Assembly (NCBI GenBank): GCA_963205115.1
Contig: CAUJHV010000034.1
Coordinates: 124,001-188,000 of the forward strand
Length of the DNA: 64,000 bases
From: Pseudomonadota bacterium
GTDB taxonomy: Bacteria > Pseudomonadota > Gammaproteobacteria > Burkholderiales > Burkholderiaceae_C
Reading direction: 5' to 3'
Positions 34,716-44,299 of this stretch are shown piece after piece; within the stretch, counting starts at the first letter, position 1, and each line of letters starts with the position of its first letter. Both the position numbers and the translations under genes were made by a program. A model generated the notes under the pieces. That model made no database searches, was not told the origin of the DNA, and saw only the letters and a list, made by a program, of their open reading frames with translations.

Positions 34716-35080
34716 GCGGCCACCATCGGCCGACCGCAGGCGGTGCACCCGGTTCCGCACGCGGGCCATCGAGGGCCACCCCGCATCGACACAGACATCG
34801 GCCGCACTGTAGACCAGGTGCCGATGCCTGCGCGCGACACGGTTCGACCCGCCATCTGCGGGGGTGCGGCGTCGCCATAGGGTGCCCTGCCGTGACGCAT
34901 GCCGCAGGTCGACAGCGCACCCCCTGACTGACCTACCGCAACCGGGTGAGACCTCGCGCCGGTACGAAAACCACAATGCTCTCAAGGACTCTCGATTCGA
35001 TGCTGAAACGCGCCGTGGGAGAGCCGCCGCCGAAGCTCCGCCGGCCCCTGCGGAGACCCGTCACACCCGGTCCACACGGG
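34716..35080. other. Divergent intergenic region between pxpB and the di-heme peroxidase
   Basis: 365 bp without a supported gene. An open frame runs in from 34946 into the peroxidase gene but is unconserved. I see no clear promoter consensus, repeat or RNA element. Confidence 0.5.
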
Positions 35081-36535
35081 ATGATTGCCATGTCTGCCCC
35101 TTCCAGTTTCCGCGGCCTGCACGGCCCCGTCGCGACGGCCGAACCGTCGTCCTCCTTCACGCCCGCCCTGCGCAGCGTGGCCGCTGCGCTGGCCGGCGCC
35201 TTGGCGCTGGCCGTGGCCGGTTGCGGCGGTGGCGGCAGCGATGCCCTGACGGTCGACCTCAGCAGCAGCCTCACGCTCGACCAGCAGATCGAACGCGCGC
35301 TCTCGGCGAAGGGCGGCGCGGCGGCCTGGCGCATGCCGGCTTCCGATGCGCTCGCCGCCATCCCGCAGGACCCGCGCAACCCGCTCACGGCCGAGAAGGT
35401 CGCTCTGGGCCGTCTGCTGTACCACGACTCTGCGACCGGCACCGCCGGCAAGCAGTCGGCACTCAGCAGCGGCACCTACTCCTGCGCGTCCTGCCATCAC
35501 GCGAGCTTCGGCTTCCAGGCCGGCCTGCGGCAAGGCATCGGCGAAGGCGGCTGGGGGCTGCTGCAGCGCGTGGCGCGCAGCGGCTTTCCGATGGCCGATC
35601 TCGACGTGCAACCCGTGCGCACACCGTCCGACATGAACGGCGCCTGGCAGCAAAACCTGCTGTGGAACGGGCAGTTCGGCGCGGGCGGGGTGAACCTGGA
35701 CACCCGCGCGCAATGGACACCCGGCACGCCCAAGGCCGTCAACCAGCTGGGCTACGAAGGCCTGGAGACGCAGGCGATCGCGGGCCAGGCGGTGCACCGC
35801 ATCGGCGCGGCTCCGGCGGTCTACCGGCCGATGTTCGACGCGGCCTACCCGGACGTCGACGTGTCCATGCGCTACGACGCGGAGCGCGCCGGGCTGGCCA
35901 TCGCCGCCTACGAGCGCACGCTGATGGCCAACCGCGCGCCCTGGCAGCGCTGGCTCGCCGGCGAGACCGCCGCGATGAACGACGCGGCCAAGCGCGGAGC
36001 CCTGCTCTTCCTGGGCAAGGCGAACTGCGCCAGCTGCCACAGCGGCCCCGCACTCAATCTCACGCCGGACAATGTGGCCACGCGCAACCCCTCGTTCTTC
36101 GCGCTGGGTTTCAAGGACATGGGCAATCCCACCGGCACGCTGGCGGTGGCCGAAGTGGCCGGGGCCAATCTCGGACGCGGCGGCTTCACGGGTGTCGCCG
36201 CCGACCGCTACAAATTCAAGACGCCCCAGCTCTACAACCTGTCTGACAGCCCGTTCTTCGGTCACGGCGGCTCGATGACCGATCTGCGTGCAGTGGTCGC
36301 CTATTTCAACGCCGGCATGCCGGAGAACCCCGAGGTGCCCGCGGCACAACTGGCACCGGCCTTCAAGCCGCTGGGCCTGAGCGCGGCCGAGATCGACGAC
36401 CTGACCGAGTTCCTGAAGACCGGCCTGCGCGACCCCGAGCTGACGCGTTACCAGCCCGCCACGCTACCCAGCGGCCAGTGCGCCATCTCCGACGACGCGC
36501 AGGTGCGCCAGGAAACCGGCTGCCCCGGCAAGTGA
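35081..36535 (+). CDS. Di-heme cytochrome c peroxidase / MauG family lipoprotein
   Basis: 484 residues from the ATG at 35081; 35090 is equally plausible. The N-terminal signal ends in a lipobox-like LAVAGC followed by GGGGSD, so it is probably membrane-anchored in the periplasm. Two heme c sites are present: CASCHH in the N-terminal half and CASCHS in the C-terminal half. The inter-domain sequence [32 protein letters not shown] and the C-terminal [26 protein letters not shown] (distal ligand region) match the CcpA/MauG superfamily. Peroxide reduction is the default guess; a MauG-like maturation role cannot be excluded. Confidence 0.9.
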   Translation: MIAMSAPSSFRGLHGPVATAEPSSSFTPALRSVAAALAGALALAVAGCGGGGSDALTVDLSSSLTLDQQIERALSAKGGAAAWRMPASDALAAIPQDPRNPLTAEKVALGRLLYHDSATGTAGKQSALSSGTYSCASCHHASFGFQAGLRQGIGEGGWGLLQRVARSGFPMADLDVQPVRTPSDMNGAWQQNLLWNGQFGAGGVNLDTRAQWTPGTPKAVNQLGYEGLETQAIAGQAVHRIGAAPAVYRPMFDAAYPDVDVSMRYDAERAGLAIAAYERTLMANRAPWQRWLAGETAAMNDAAKRGALLFLGKANCASCHSGPALNLTPDNVATRNPSFFALGFKDMGNPTGTLAVAEVAGANLGRGGFTGVAADRYKFKTPQLYNLSDSPFFGHGGSMTDLRAVVAYFNAGMPENPEVPAAQLAPAFKPLGLSAAEIDDLTEFLKTGLRDPELTRYQPATLPSGQCAISDDAQVRQETGCPGK

Positions 36536-36671
36536 ACGCCAGGGCGCGGTCACCCGTGCCGGCTCGCGGCCATTCGGGAAATGTGAAGCCTGCGCCTGCC
36601 GCGCATCGAACGGTGCCGGCGCGCGCCAGGCGCACACTGACGGGCATCGTCACCCCATTCGAGGAAGTCAC

Positions 36672-37271
36672 ATGCCCAAGGTTCTCGTTCTCTACTACAG
36701 CAGCTACGGCCACATCGAAACCATGGCCCAGGCCGTGGCCGAAGGCGCCCGCGGCGCTGGCGCGACCGTCGACATCAAGCGCGTGCCCGAACTCGTGCCC
36801 GACGAGGTCGCCAAGGCCTCGCACTTCAAGATGAACCAGGCCGCGCCGGTGGCCACCGTGGCCGAGCTGGCCGACTACGACGCCGTCATCTTCGGCGTGC
36901 CCACGCGCTTCGGCAACATGGCCGCGCAGATGAAAAACTTCCTGGACCAGACCGGCGGCCTGTGGGCCAAGGGCGCGCTGGTGGGCAAGGTGGGCTCGGT
37001 CTTCGCCAGCACCGCCACGCAGCACGGCGGCCAGGAAAGCACGATCCTCAGCACGCACACCGTGCTGCTGCACCACGGCATGGTCATCGTCGGCCTGCCC
37101 TACGCCTGGGCCGGCCAGACCACGCTGGCCGAGATCAGCGGCGGCAGCCCCTACGGCGCCACCACCATCTCCGGCGGCGACGGCTCGCGCCAGCCCTCGG
37201 CCAACGAACTGGACGGTGCGCGCTGGCAAGGCGCGCACGTCGCGAAGATCGCGGCGAAGCTGGCGGCTTGA
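36672..37271 (+). CDS. wrbA: NAD(P)H:quinone oxidoreductase WrbA
   Basis: 199 residues. The flavodoxin-like FMN-binding motif [61 protein letters not shown] and [20 protein letters not shown] are diagnostic of WrbA. It catalyses two-electron reduction of quinones, protecting against semiquinone and oxidative damage. GAGGAAG precedes the ATG. It is monocistronic and convergent with ntrC. Confidence 0.97.
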   Translation: MPKVLVLYYSSYGHIETMAQAVAEGARGAGATVDIKRVPELVPDEVAKASHFKMNQAAPVATVAELADYDAVIFGVPTRFGNMAAQMKNFLDQTGGLWAKGALVGKVGSVFASTATQHGGQESTILSTHTVLLHHGMVIVGLPYAWAGQTTLAEISGGSPYGATTISGGDGSRQPSANELDGARWQGAHVAKIAAKLAA

Positions 37272-37367
37272 GTCGGGGCCACGCCGGCCGAGCCTGCGCA
37301 TGCGGCGCCCGGCTCTACCGCGTGGCAGGCGCGAGCCCGCTTGACGCGCGGGCCGGTGCGCCGCGGC

Positions 37368-38960
37368 TCATTCCAGGCCCAGATCCTGAATCTTCCGTGT
37401 GATCGTATTGCGCCCGATCCCCAGCTTTTGAGCCGCCTCGATCCGGCGCCCGCGGGTGACGTCCAGGGCTGTCGTGATCAGGCGGCCTTCGAATTCGCGT
37501 GTCAGTCGGTCCCAGACGTCCGGCTGATGTGTTTCCAGCATCTGGCGCGCGACGCGTTCGAGGTCCTGCAGCCACTCGGCCGGTGGGGGCGCCGCCGACG
37601 GCATACCCGCCAGATGCGCGGACGTCAGATCGCCCGCGCCGGGCGCATGCGGACTGGCGGGCATCGCCGGCGGGAAGGCCGGATGCGGTGCAGCCACGCC
37701 GGCCGGCGCGGGCACCGTGTGCTCCGCAGCAGCCGGCGCCGCACCCAGGGTGGCCGTATCGACTCCATGCGCGGGCGGCGCGGCCATCGGCAGATGCACC
37801 GCCACCTCGGCCCACAACTCCGGCGGCAGGTCCTTCGCCTCGATCACCTGCGCCGGCGCCATCACCGTGAGCCAGTGGCAGATGTTCTCGAGCTGGCGCA
37901 CGTTGCCGGGGAAGGCAAATGCCATCAGCCGCTCGACGGCGGCGTCGGTGATCCGCTTCGCTTCGACACCCAGTTCCTTCGCGCTCTTGGCCAGGAAGAA
38001 GCGCGTGAGCATGGGAATGTCTTCGCCACGCTCGCGCAGCGCCGGCAGCCGCAGTCGGATGACGTTCAGGCGGTGGAAGAGGTCTTCGCGGAAGGCGCCC
38101 AGGCGCACGCGCTCTTCCAGGTTCTGGTGCGTGGCGGCGATGACGCGCACATTCGCCTTCAGCGGCTGGTGGCCGCCCACGCGGTAGAACTGCCCGTCGC
38201 TGAGTACGCGCAGCAAACGCGTCTGCAGGTCGAAGGGCATGTCGCCGATTTCGTCGAGGAACAGCGTGCCGCCGTCGGCCTGTTCGAAGCGGCCGCGACG
38301 CATGGTCTGCGCGCCGGTGAAGGCGCCGCGCTCGTGGCCGAAAAGTTCGCTCTCCAGCAGATCCTTCGGAATGGCCGCGGTGTTGATGGCCACGAAGGGC
38401 CCGTCGGCGCGCGGGCTGTGCTTGTGCAGCGCGCGGGCCACCAACTCTTTACCTGAGCCGCTCTCGCCGGTGATCAGCACCGTCACGTGGCTCTGGCTCA
38501 GGCGGCCGATGGCGCGAAAGACGTCCTGCATCGCGGGCGCCTGGCCCAGCATCTCCGGCACCTGCGTCTGCACCGGCGCGCGCACGTTGGTCTCGCGCAG
38601 GCTCTCGTCCATGGCGCGGCGGATCAGCTCCACCGCCTTGGGCACGTCGAAGGGTTTGGGCAGGTATTCGAAGGCGCCACCCTGGAAGGCGGAGACCGCG
38701 CTGTCCAGGTCGGAATAAGCCGTCATCACGATGACCGGCAATCCCGGCAGTCGCGCCTTGACCTTGCCCAGCAGTTCGATGCCCGAGCCGCCGGGCATGC
38801 GGATGTCGCTGACCAGCACCTGCGGTTCGTCGTCGTCCAGCGCGGCCAGCACCTCGCGCGCCGATGCAAAGCTGCGCACCGCCAGCTGCTCGCGTGCCAG
38901 CGCTTTCTCCAGCACGAAGCGGATGGAGTGGTCATCGTCGACGATCCAGATGGGCTTCAT
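37368..38960 (-). CDS. ntrC: Nitrogen regulation response regulator NtrC (GlnG)
   Basis: 530 residues. Receiver domain with the phospho-acceptor in LVSDIRMPGGSG, sigma-54 interaction AAA+ domain with Walker A GESGSGKE and the GAFTGA loop, an Ala/Pro-rich linker of about 90 residues, and a C-terminal Fis-type HTH (ALDVTRGRRIEAAQKLGIGRNTITRKIQDL). The linker makes it longer than the E. coli protein of 469. It activates nitrogen-starvation genes from sigma-54 promoters; a matching site and promoter lie before glnA in this window. It is preceded by ntrB with a 15-bp gap. Confidence 0.97.
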   Translation of the reverse strand: MKPIWIVDDDHSIRFVLEKALAREQLAVRSFASAREVLAALDDDEPQVLVSDIRMPGGSGIELLGKVKARLPGLPVIVMTAYSDLDSAVSAFQGGAFEYLPKPFDVPKAVELIRRAMDESLRETNVRAPVQTQVPEMLGQAPAMQDVFRAIGRLSQSHVTVLITGESGSGKELVARALHKHSPRADGPFVAINTAAIPKDLLESELFGHERGAFTGAQTMRRGRFEQADGGTLFLDEIGDMPFDLQTRLLRVLSDGQFYRVGGHQPLKANVRVIAATHQNLEERVRLGAFREDLFHRLNVIRLRLPALRERGEDIPMLTRFFLAKSAKELGVEAKRITDAAVERLMAFAFPGNVRQLENICHWLTVMAPAQVIEAKDLPPELWAEVAVHLPMAAPPAHGVDTATLGAAPAAAEHTVPAPAGVAAPHPAFPPAMPASPHAPGAGDLTSAHLAGMPSAAPPPAEWLQDLERVARQMLETHQPDVWDRLTREFEGRLITTALDVTRGRRIEAAQKLGIGRNTITRKIQDLGLE

Positions 38961-38975
38961 GCGGTGGTCACTCGT

Positions 38976-40055
38976 TCAAGGCAACGGAATCAGGATCGTG
39001 AAGATCGTCCGGCCCGGAATGCTGCTGCAGGTGATCGTGCCATGGTGCTGCTGCACGAAGGTCTGCGCCAGCGTCAGACCGAGTCCCGAACCGCCTTCCC
39101 GCCCCGAAACCAGCGGATGGAAGATACGGTCCTTCAAGGACTCGGGCACGCCCGGGCCGTTGTCCTCGACATGCAATTCCAATGCCAGGCGTGAGCGCTG
39201 CTTGCCGATCGTGACCTGTCGCGCGACCCGCGTGCGCAGCACGATGCGCGCATCGCCGCGTCCGATGCGCTCGGACAGCGCCTGCGTCGCGTTCTGCACG
39301 ATGTTCAGCAGCGCCTGGATCAGCTGCTCGCGGTCACCGCGGAACTCCGGCAGCGAGGTGTCGTAGTCGCGCAGCACCTCCAGTCCGCTGGGGTGCTCCA
39401 CCATCACCAGCGCGCGCACGCGCTCGCAGACCTCGTGGATGTTGACGTCGCCCACCACGTGCGGGTTGCGGTGCGGCGCGAGCAGTCGATCGACCAGCGC
39501 CTGCAGGCGATCGGCCTCGTGGATGATGACGCTGGTGTATTCCAGCAGTTCGCGCGCGTCGAGCTCCATGGCCAGCAACTGTGCCGCGCCACGGATGCCG
39601 CCCAGCGGGTTCTTGATCTCGTGCGCCAGGTTGCGCACCAGCTCCTTGCTGGCCTGCGCCTGGTCGAGCGCACGCTCCTCGCGGTCCTGGCGCGTCTGCT
39701 GCTCGATCTCGATCATCTCCACCAGCAGCCAATCGAGGCGCTCGGTCTGGTTGACGATCACGTGAACCGGCAGCCATTCGCCTGCGACCGCCAGGCCCGT
39801 GCGACGCAGCCGCGCATCGAATCGGCTGGTAGCGACCTCGTTGCGGGCGACCGCGCGCAGCGTGTCGCGCAGCGGCCCCGCATCTTCCATCCAGTCCAGC
39901 ACATTGCCGCGCAGCAAGGTGCGGCGCGACAGGCCCAGGGCGTTTTCGAGCATGGCGTTGGCCAGCAGGCACTGCCCGTCGGGGCGCACGAGCGTGACCA
40001 TTGTCGCGAGCCAGTCGTAGGCATCGTCGGCGGGCAGCGGCATGGGCGGGGTCAC
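38976..40055 (-). CDS. ntrB: Nitrogen sensor histidine kinase/phosphatase NtrB (GlnL)
   Basis: 359 residues from GTG at 40055, chosen because GAGGTG lies 5 bases upstream; ATG at 40043 and GTG at 40076 are alternatives. An N-terminal PAS domain (about residues 10-120) is followed by the H-box NLAHEIKNPLGGIRGAAQLLAMEL and the kinase boxes VEDNGPGVP and GGSGLGLTLAQTF. It phosphorylates NtrC under nitrogen limitation and, bound to PII, acts as a phosphatase. There is no membrane segment, as expected. ntrC follows directly; a coiled-coil protein gene precedes it. Confidence 0.96.
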   Translation of the reverse strand: MTPPMPLPADDAYDWLATMVTLVRPDGQCLLANAMLENALGLSRRTLLRGNVLDWMEDAGPLRDTLRAVARNEVATSRFDARLRRTGLAVAGEWLPVHVIVNQTERLDWLLVEMIEIEQQTRQDREERALDQAQASKELVRNLAHEIKNPLGGIRGAAQLLAMELDARELLEYTSVIIHEADRLQALVDRLLAPHRNPHVVGDVNIHEVCERVRALVMVEHPSGLEVLRDYDTSLPEFRGDREQLIQALLNIVQNATQALSERIGRGDARIVLRTRVARQVTIGKQRSRLALELHVEDNGPGVPESLKDRIFHPLVSGREGGSGLGLTLAQTFVQQHHGTITCSSIPGRTIFTILIPLP

Positions 40056-40170
40056 GTGCGCACCTCGCTGCGGCACACCCAGCGCTCACCGGCGGCGGCG
40101 CGTGTCTTCAGGCCTGCGGTCGCGCCCTGCGTGGGGCGCCGGACCGGAAGCGGTCCGAGCCTGTCGAGGC

Positions 40171-40698
40171 TCAGTTCGAGAGTTTGGCCAGCTCGCGCTT
40201 CAACGCGGCGAGATCCGCTTCCTTGCGGGTGATGGCCGCGCGCATCTCGGCCACACGTTCCTGGTACTTGGCGTAGTTGCGCTCGTCGCCCCGTCGCTCG
40301 GGCTCGCCGTTGTTGAAATCCTTCTTCAACGCGGCCAGTGCGTCTTCTTCCTTGCGCAGCTCGTTTTCCAGGATGCGCCGGGAATCGGTATCGCGCGCCT
40401 TCTGCGCGGCCGGGTCGACCTTGCTCTCGCCCGGCTTGGCCGTCGAGGCGCCATTGCCCGACGCCGAAGGGCCCGCGGCCGGCGCATCGCCCGGCGCGCG
40501 GCGGCGCGTCTGCACCACGGAAATCGGCGCGCCTTCGATGGTGCGGCAGTCGCGCGACTTGGCCTCTGCCAGCGTGATCGCGTCGGTGTAGAGCACCGGC
40601 GGACCTGGGCAGCGGTAGACAGGCTTGGCCACCTCCTGCGCCACGGCGCAGCCGGCAGCCAGCAGGCCTGCAGCAGCGATGATCGAAGCGTGTCTCAT
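40171..40698 (-). CDS. Exported coiled-coil protein of unknown function between glnA and ntrB
   Basis: 175 residues. Signal peptide SIIAAAGLLAAGCAVAQ, then a short Cys-containing region (YRCPGPPVLYTDAITLAEAKSRDC) that resembles the DUF4124-type fold. A Pro/Ala/Ser linker follows, then a charged helix from about residue 105 to the end (RRILENELRKEEDALAALKKDF...ITRKEADLAALKRELAKL) with coiled-coil character. It sits between glnA (after that gene's terminator) and ntrB. I know no nitrogen role for it. Confidence 0.8.
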   Translation of the reverse strand: MRHASIIAAAGLLAAGCAVAQEVAKPVYRCPGPPVLYTDAITLAEAKSRDCRTIEGAPISVVQTRRRAPGDAPAAGPSASGNGASTAKPGESKVDPAAQKARDTDSRRILENELRKEEDALAALKKDFNNGEPERRGDERNYAKYQERVAEMRAAITRKEADLAALKRELAKLSN

Positions 40699-40767
40699 GG
40701 GCGTGGCTTTCGTGGAGCTCGACGAGCCCAACGATTGTGGCCCACCCCCGGTGGACGTCGATGGATG

Positions 40768-40795
40768 AAAAAAGGGGCGGCTTGCGGCCGCCCCT
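40768..40795 (-). terminator. Rho-independent terminator of glnA
   Basis: On the reverse strand a stem of AGGGGCGGC and GCCGCCCCT with a 5-base loop is followed by six T residues, 29 bp after the glnA stop. This is a textbook intrinsic terminator. It separates glnA from the coiled-coil-ntrBC genes downstream, so those are reached by read-through or by their own promoter. Confidence 0.9.
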
Positions 40796-40823
40796 CTTCG
40801 ATTCGGTCATGGACCCGTGCCGT

Positions 40824-42239
40824 TTACAGGCTGTAGTACATGTCGAATTCGAGCGGATGCGTGGTCATCCGGAACTTGGTGACCTCGGTCATCTTCAGGT
40901 CGATGTAGGCATCGATGTAGCTGTCCGTGAACACACCACCCTTGGTCAGGAAGCCGCGGCCCTTGTCCAGGTAGTCCAGCGCCTGGTCCAGGCTGTGGCA
41001 GACGGTCGGGATCTTCGCGTCTTCTTCCGGCGGCAGGTGGTACAGGTCCTTGGTCGCGGCCTCGCCCGGGTGGATCTTGTTCTCCACGCCGTCCAGGCCC
41101 GCCATCAGCATGGCGGCAAAGCCCAGGTACGGGTTGCACAGGGGATCCGGGAAGCGCGCTTCGATGCGGCGACCCTTCGGGTTGGACACGTACGGAATGC
41201 GGATCGAGGCCGAGCGGTTGCGGGCCGAGTAGGCCAGCTTCACCGGGGCTTCGAAGCCGGGCACCAGGCGCTTGTAGCTGTTCGTGCCGGGGTTCGTGAT
41301 GGCATTCAGCGCACGGGCGTGCTTGATGATGCCGCCGATGTAGTACAGCGCGAACTCGCTCAGGCCGCCGTATCCGTCGCCGGCGAACAGGTTCTTGCCA
41401 CCCTTCCACACCGACTGGTGCACGTGCATGCCGCTGCCGTTGTCGCCGACGATGGGCTTGGGCATGAACGTCGCGGTCTTGCCGTAGGCGTGTGCGACGT
41501 TGTGGATGACGTACTTCTGCAGCTGCAGCCAGTCAGCGCGCTGGACCAGCGTGCTGAACTTCGTGCCGATCTCGTTCTGGCCCTGGCCCGCCACCTCGTG
41601 GTGGTGCACCTCGACCGGAATGCCGACGGATTCGAGGATCAGGCACATCTCGCTGCGCATGTCCTGGAAGGTGTCGACCGGCGGCACCGGGAAGTAGCCG
41701 CCCTTGACGCCCGGACGGTGGCCCATGTTGCCGCCTTCGAAGGTGGCACCGGAGCTCCAGGGCGCCTCTTCCGAGCCGACCTTGACGAAGCAGCCGGACA
41801 TGTCGACGTTCCACTGCACCTGGTCGAAGATGAAGAACTCGGGTTCCGGACCGAAGTAGGCCGTGTCGCCCAGGCCGCTGGCCTTCAGGTAGGCCTCGGC
41901 GCGCTTGGCCAGCGAGCGCGGATCACGCTCGTAAGGCTTGCCGTCGCCCGGCTCGAGCACGTCGCAGGTCAGGATCAGCGTGGGCTCTTCGAAGAACGGG
42001 TCGATGTTGGCCGTATTCGGGTCCGGCATCAGCAGCATGTCGGAGGCTTCGATGCCCTTCCAGCCGGCAATCGAGGAACCGTCGAAGGCATGACCTGCGG
42101 AGAACTTGTCTTCGTCGAAATGGGAGACCGGCACGGACACGTGCTGCTCCTTGCCGCGGGTATCGGTGAAGCGGAAGTCAACGAACTTGACTTCGTTCTC
42201 TTTCACCATCTTCATCACGTCGGCAACTGTCTTTGCCAT
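40824..42239 (-). CDS. glnA: Glutamine synthetase, type I
   Basis: 471 residues, the standard GSI-beta length. It makes glutamine from glutamate, ammonia and ATP. Visible motifs: [28 protein letters not shown] (metal Glu), [31 protein letters not shown] (ATP site), RSASIRIPY, and the adenylylation loop [10 protein letters not shown] with its Tyr, which allows GlnE control. The start at 42239 is fixed by [24 protein letters not shown] and a GGAGAA site. Upstream lie a sigma-54-like promoter and an NtrC site; an intrinsic terminator follows. Confidence 0.98.
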   Translation of the reverse strand: MAKTVADVMKMVKENEVKFVDFRFTDTRGKEQHVSVPVSHFDEDKFSAGHAFDGSSIAGWKGIEASDMLLMPDPNTANIDPFFEEPTLILTCDVLEPGDGKPYERDPRSLAKRAEAYLKASGLGDTAYFGPEPEFFIFDQVQWNVDMSGCFVKVGSEEAPWSSGATFEGGNMGHRPGVKGGYFPVPPVDTFQDMRSEMCLILESVGIPVEVHHHEVAGQGQNEIGTKFSTLVQRADWLQLQKYVIHNVAHAYGKTATFMPKPIVGDNGSGMHVHQSVWKGGKNLFAGDGYGGLSEFALYYIGGIIKHARALNAITNPGTNSYKRLVPGFEAPVKLAYSARNRSASIRIPYVSNPKGRRIEARFPDPLCNPYLGFAAMLMAGLDGVENKIHPGEAATKDLYHLPPEEDAKIPTVCHSLDQALDYLDKGRGFLTKGGVFTDSYIDAYIDLKMTEVTKFRMTTHPLEFDMYYSL

Positions 42240-42335
42240 CGGGTTCTCCTGGGTTATGGAATGTGAGGGTCGCTGAGGACTGTGGGAAGGATCTGGCTCG
42301 CTGCCGAAAGCTGCTGCGGCGTCCGCCGGGAAATT

Positions 42336-42352
42336 TAGCAGGTTCCATGCCC
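42336..42352 (-). promoter_or_regulatory. Sigma-54-type promoter of glnA
   Basis: The reverse strand reads GGGCATGGAACCTGCTA. Against TGGCACG-N4-TTGCTA it keeps the -24 GG and -12 GC with exact 10-base spacing and differs at three consensus positions. The ATG is about 97 bp downstream. Together with the NtrC site 60-95 bp further upstream this fits NtrC-activated glnA. Confidence 0.65.
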
Positions 42353-42413
42353 GCTCCAGGGGCATGAACGCGACAGGCGCGACGGTCGCGACCCAGGTGC
42401 GGATGCACCAGAA

Positions 42414-42430
42414 TGCACTGAAATGGTGCC
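42414..42430. promoter_or_regulatory. NtrC binding site upstream of glnA
   Basis: TGCACTGAAATGGTGCC has the GCAC-N7-GTGC form of enterobacterial NtrC sites. It lies about 80 bp upstream of the sigma-54 promoter, a normal enhancer distance. Further half-sites flank it: GCACCA at 42405 and TGGTGC at 42455. Confidence 0.75.
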
Positions 42431-42469
42431 GTCCGCTCTATGATCGCCCCATTATGGTGCTATCGCGTA

Positions 42470-43261
42470 TCAGCGCACCAGTTCGGGCCCGAGCCGCGCC
42501 GACTGGGCCTGCAGACCGGCCAGCAACATGGCAAAAGCCTCGTCCACCTGCGCGCGCCCCTTGACGCCCAGCTCGATATGCCGGCCCCACTCGGGATGGT
42601 CGACGCTGGGCAGGCTGAAGACCTTCACGTCGGCAAACTGCGCCTCGACCGCCTCCATCAGCGGCGTCAGCGTGGCCTCCATCGCACCGAACACGATGAC
42701 CGATCGCTCGCGGCCGGCCGGCCCCTGCGCCAGGTGCGCGTAGTGCGTGTCCAGCACCCATTCGATCATCGGCCAGGCCATCACCGGAAAGCCGGGCACG
42801 AAGTGCACATCGCGCACCGAGAAGCCGGCGATCTTGTTGTACGGGTTCGGGATGATGCGCGCGCCTTCCGGGAAGACGCCCATGTTCAGCCGGTGCGCGT
42901 TGTCGGGCCGATCGGGCTCGTACGGCACGCCCTGCTCGCGCGCCGTGTCGCGCATGCGCTCGAGGATCAGCTCACGCGCCTGCGGATGCAGCGCCAGCGG
43001 CACGCCCAGCGCAGCCGCCGCGCACTGGCGGGTGTGGTCGTCCGGCGTGGCGCCGATGCCGCCGGTGGAGAACACCAGATCGCCGCCGGCAAACGCGTCG
43101 CTCAGCGCCTGCGTGATGCGCCGGCGCTCGTCGCCCACGTAGCGCGCCCAGCTCAGGGCCAGGCCGCGCGCGCCCAGGATCTCGATCACCTTCGAGAGGT
43201 GCTTGTCCTGCCGCTTGCCCGAGAGAATTTCGTCGCCGACGATGATGAGGCCGATGTCCAT
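42470..43261 (-). CDS. CinA-like molybdopterin-binding (MoCF) domain protein
   Basis: 263 residues from the ATG at 43261. N-terminal GLIIVGDEILSGKRQDKHL and DLVFSTGGIGATPDDHTRQCAAAALG are the MoCF/CinA signature. Only the N-terminal CinA domain is present; the C-terminal deamidase (PncC) domain is absent, as in many betaproteobacterial homologues. Function is uncertain; related domains cleave ADP-ribose or bind molybdopterin. Its stop codon lies 40 bp from the NtrC site, so the glnA control region fills the gap between the genes. Confidence 0.88.
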   Translation of the reverse strand: MDIGLIIVGDEILSGKRQDKHLSKVIEILGARGLALSWARYVGDERRRITQALSDAFAGGDLVFSTGGIGATPDDHTRQCAAAALGVPLALHPQARELILERMRDTAREQGVPYEPDRPDNAHRLNMGVFPEGARIIPNPYNKIAGFSVRDVHFVPGFPVMAWPMIEWVLDTHYAHLAQGPAGRERSVIVFGAMEATLTPLMEAVEAQFADVKVFSLPSVDHPEWGRHIELGVKGRAQVDEAFAMLLAGLQAQSARLGPELVR

Positions 43262-43330
43262 GCCGGCATTCTGCGGCAGCCGCGTCGGTGTCCCCTGCGC
43301 AGCGATCACGCGGGCTGCCGCGGCGCGCGA

Positions 43331-44296
43331 TCAGATCGGCGACAGCAGCCGCTTCAGGCCCAGCCACTGCTGCTGCCAGAAGCCGCGCCCGTAGTCGCGT
43401 GCGCCGGCTTCGGGCAGCTGGTCGCGGATGCCGGTGGGCCCGTAGCGGAAGTCGTACGACGCGGTGCGGAACAGCAGGTCCCACACCGGGAACAGCACGG
43501 CGAAGTTGTGCCCGCCCAGGCTGCCGGCGCCGGCCGATTCGTGCCCCACGCCGATGGCGTGGTGCAGGCGGTGATACGCCGGACTCACCAGCAGCCGCCC
43601 CAGCACCGGGCCGAAGTCCAGCCGCACGTTGGCGTGCGAGAGACTCTCCAGCAGCTGCGTCACCGCCACGATGGCCACGAACTGCCCCGGTGCCACGCCC
43701 AGCGCCAGCGCGACCGCGACGATGATGACGTCGCGCACGACATCGTCCAGCAGGTGGTTGCGGTTGTCGCTCCAGCGGGTCATCTGGCGCTGGCTGTGGT
43801 GCAGCGCGTGCAGCTGCCACCAGCGGTTCCAGCGGTGCTGGCCGCGGTGGATGACGTAGTCGACAAAGTCGAAGATCAGCAGGTAGACCAGGAAGCTGGC
43901 CAGCGGCTGATCCGTCACGCCGGGCCACAGCTGGTCCGGCTGCCAGGGCTGCCAGCCGCTCAGGCGCAGTTGCGAGGCCACCTCGAAGGCCGCGGCCTCG
44001 ACGGTGAAGAACATCACCAGCCGGAACAGGCCCAGCCGGTGGATGACCGAATAGATGACGTCCGTGCGCACGGCCGGCCGGTCGGTCACGGATTCCACCG
44101 GCCGCCAGGCCTCCAACGCCCGAAACAAGGTGGCAATGATCACCAGCTGGATCACGCCCATCAGCAGCCAGCCCGTGCCCGCGAAGCCGTCTTCGAGCTG
44201 GTTGGCCAGCCCGCCGTGAAACATCAGCGGTTGCACGACGCCCTCGAAAAGCGTCTGCTGCATGCGAGCAAAGAGCTCGGTCAGCGTGTCGATCAT
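43331..44296 (-). CDS. Sterol desaturase / fatty acid hydroxylase family membrane protein
   Basis: 321 residues with four or five hydrophobic helices. The di-iron histidine boxes are visible: HRGQHRWNRWWQLHALHHSQRQM (HxxxH and HxxHH) and HRLHHAIG (HxxHH). The family introduces hydroxyl groups or double bonds into lipids at the membrane. It is the last gene of an operon-like series (AIM24, YVTN, deacetylase, this gene) and starts 3 bp after the deacetylase stop. The substrate is unknown; a membrane or envelope lipid is likely. Confidence 0.92.
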   Translation of the reverse strand: MIDTLTELFARMQQTLFEGVVQPLMFHGGLANQLEDGFAGTGWLLMGVIQLVIIATLFRALEAWRPVESVTDRPAVRTDVIYSVIHRLGLFRLVMFFTVEAAAFEVASQLRLSGWQPWQPDQLWPGVTDQPLASFLVYLLIFDFVDYVIHRGQHRWNRWWQLHALHHSQRQMTRWSDNRNHLLDDVVRDVIIVAVALALGVAPGQFVAIVAVTQLLESLSHANVRLDFGPVLGRLLVSPAYHRLHHAIGVGHESAGAGSLGGHNFAVLFPVWDLLFRTASYDFRYGPTGIRDQLPEAGARDYGRGFWQQQWLGLKRLLSPI

Positions 44297-44299
44297 GGT

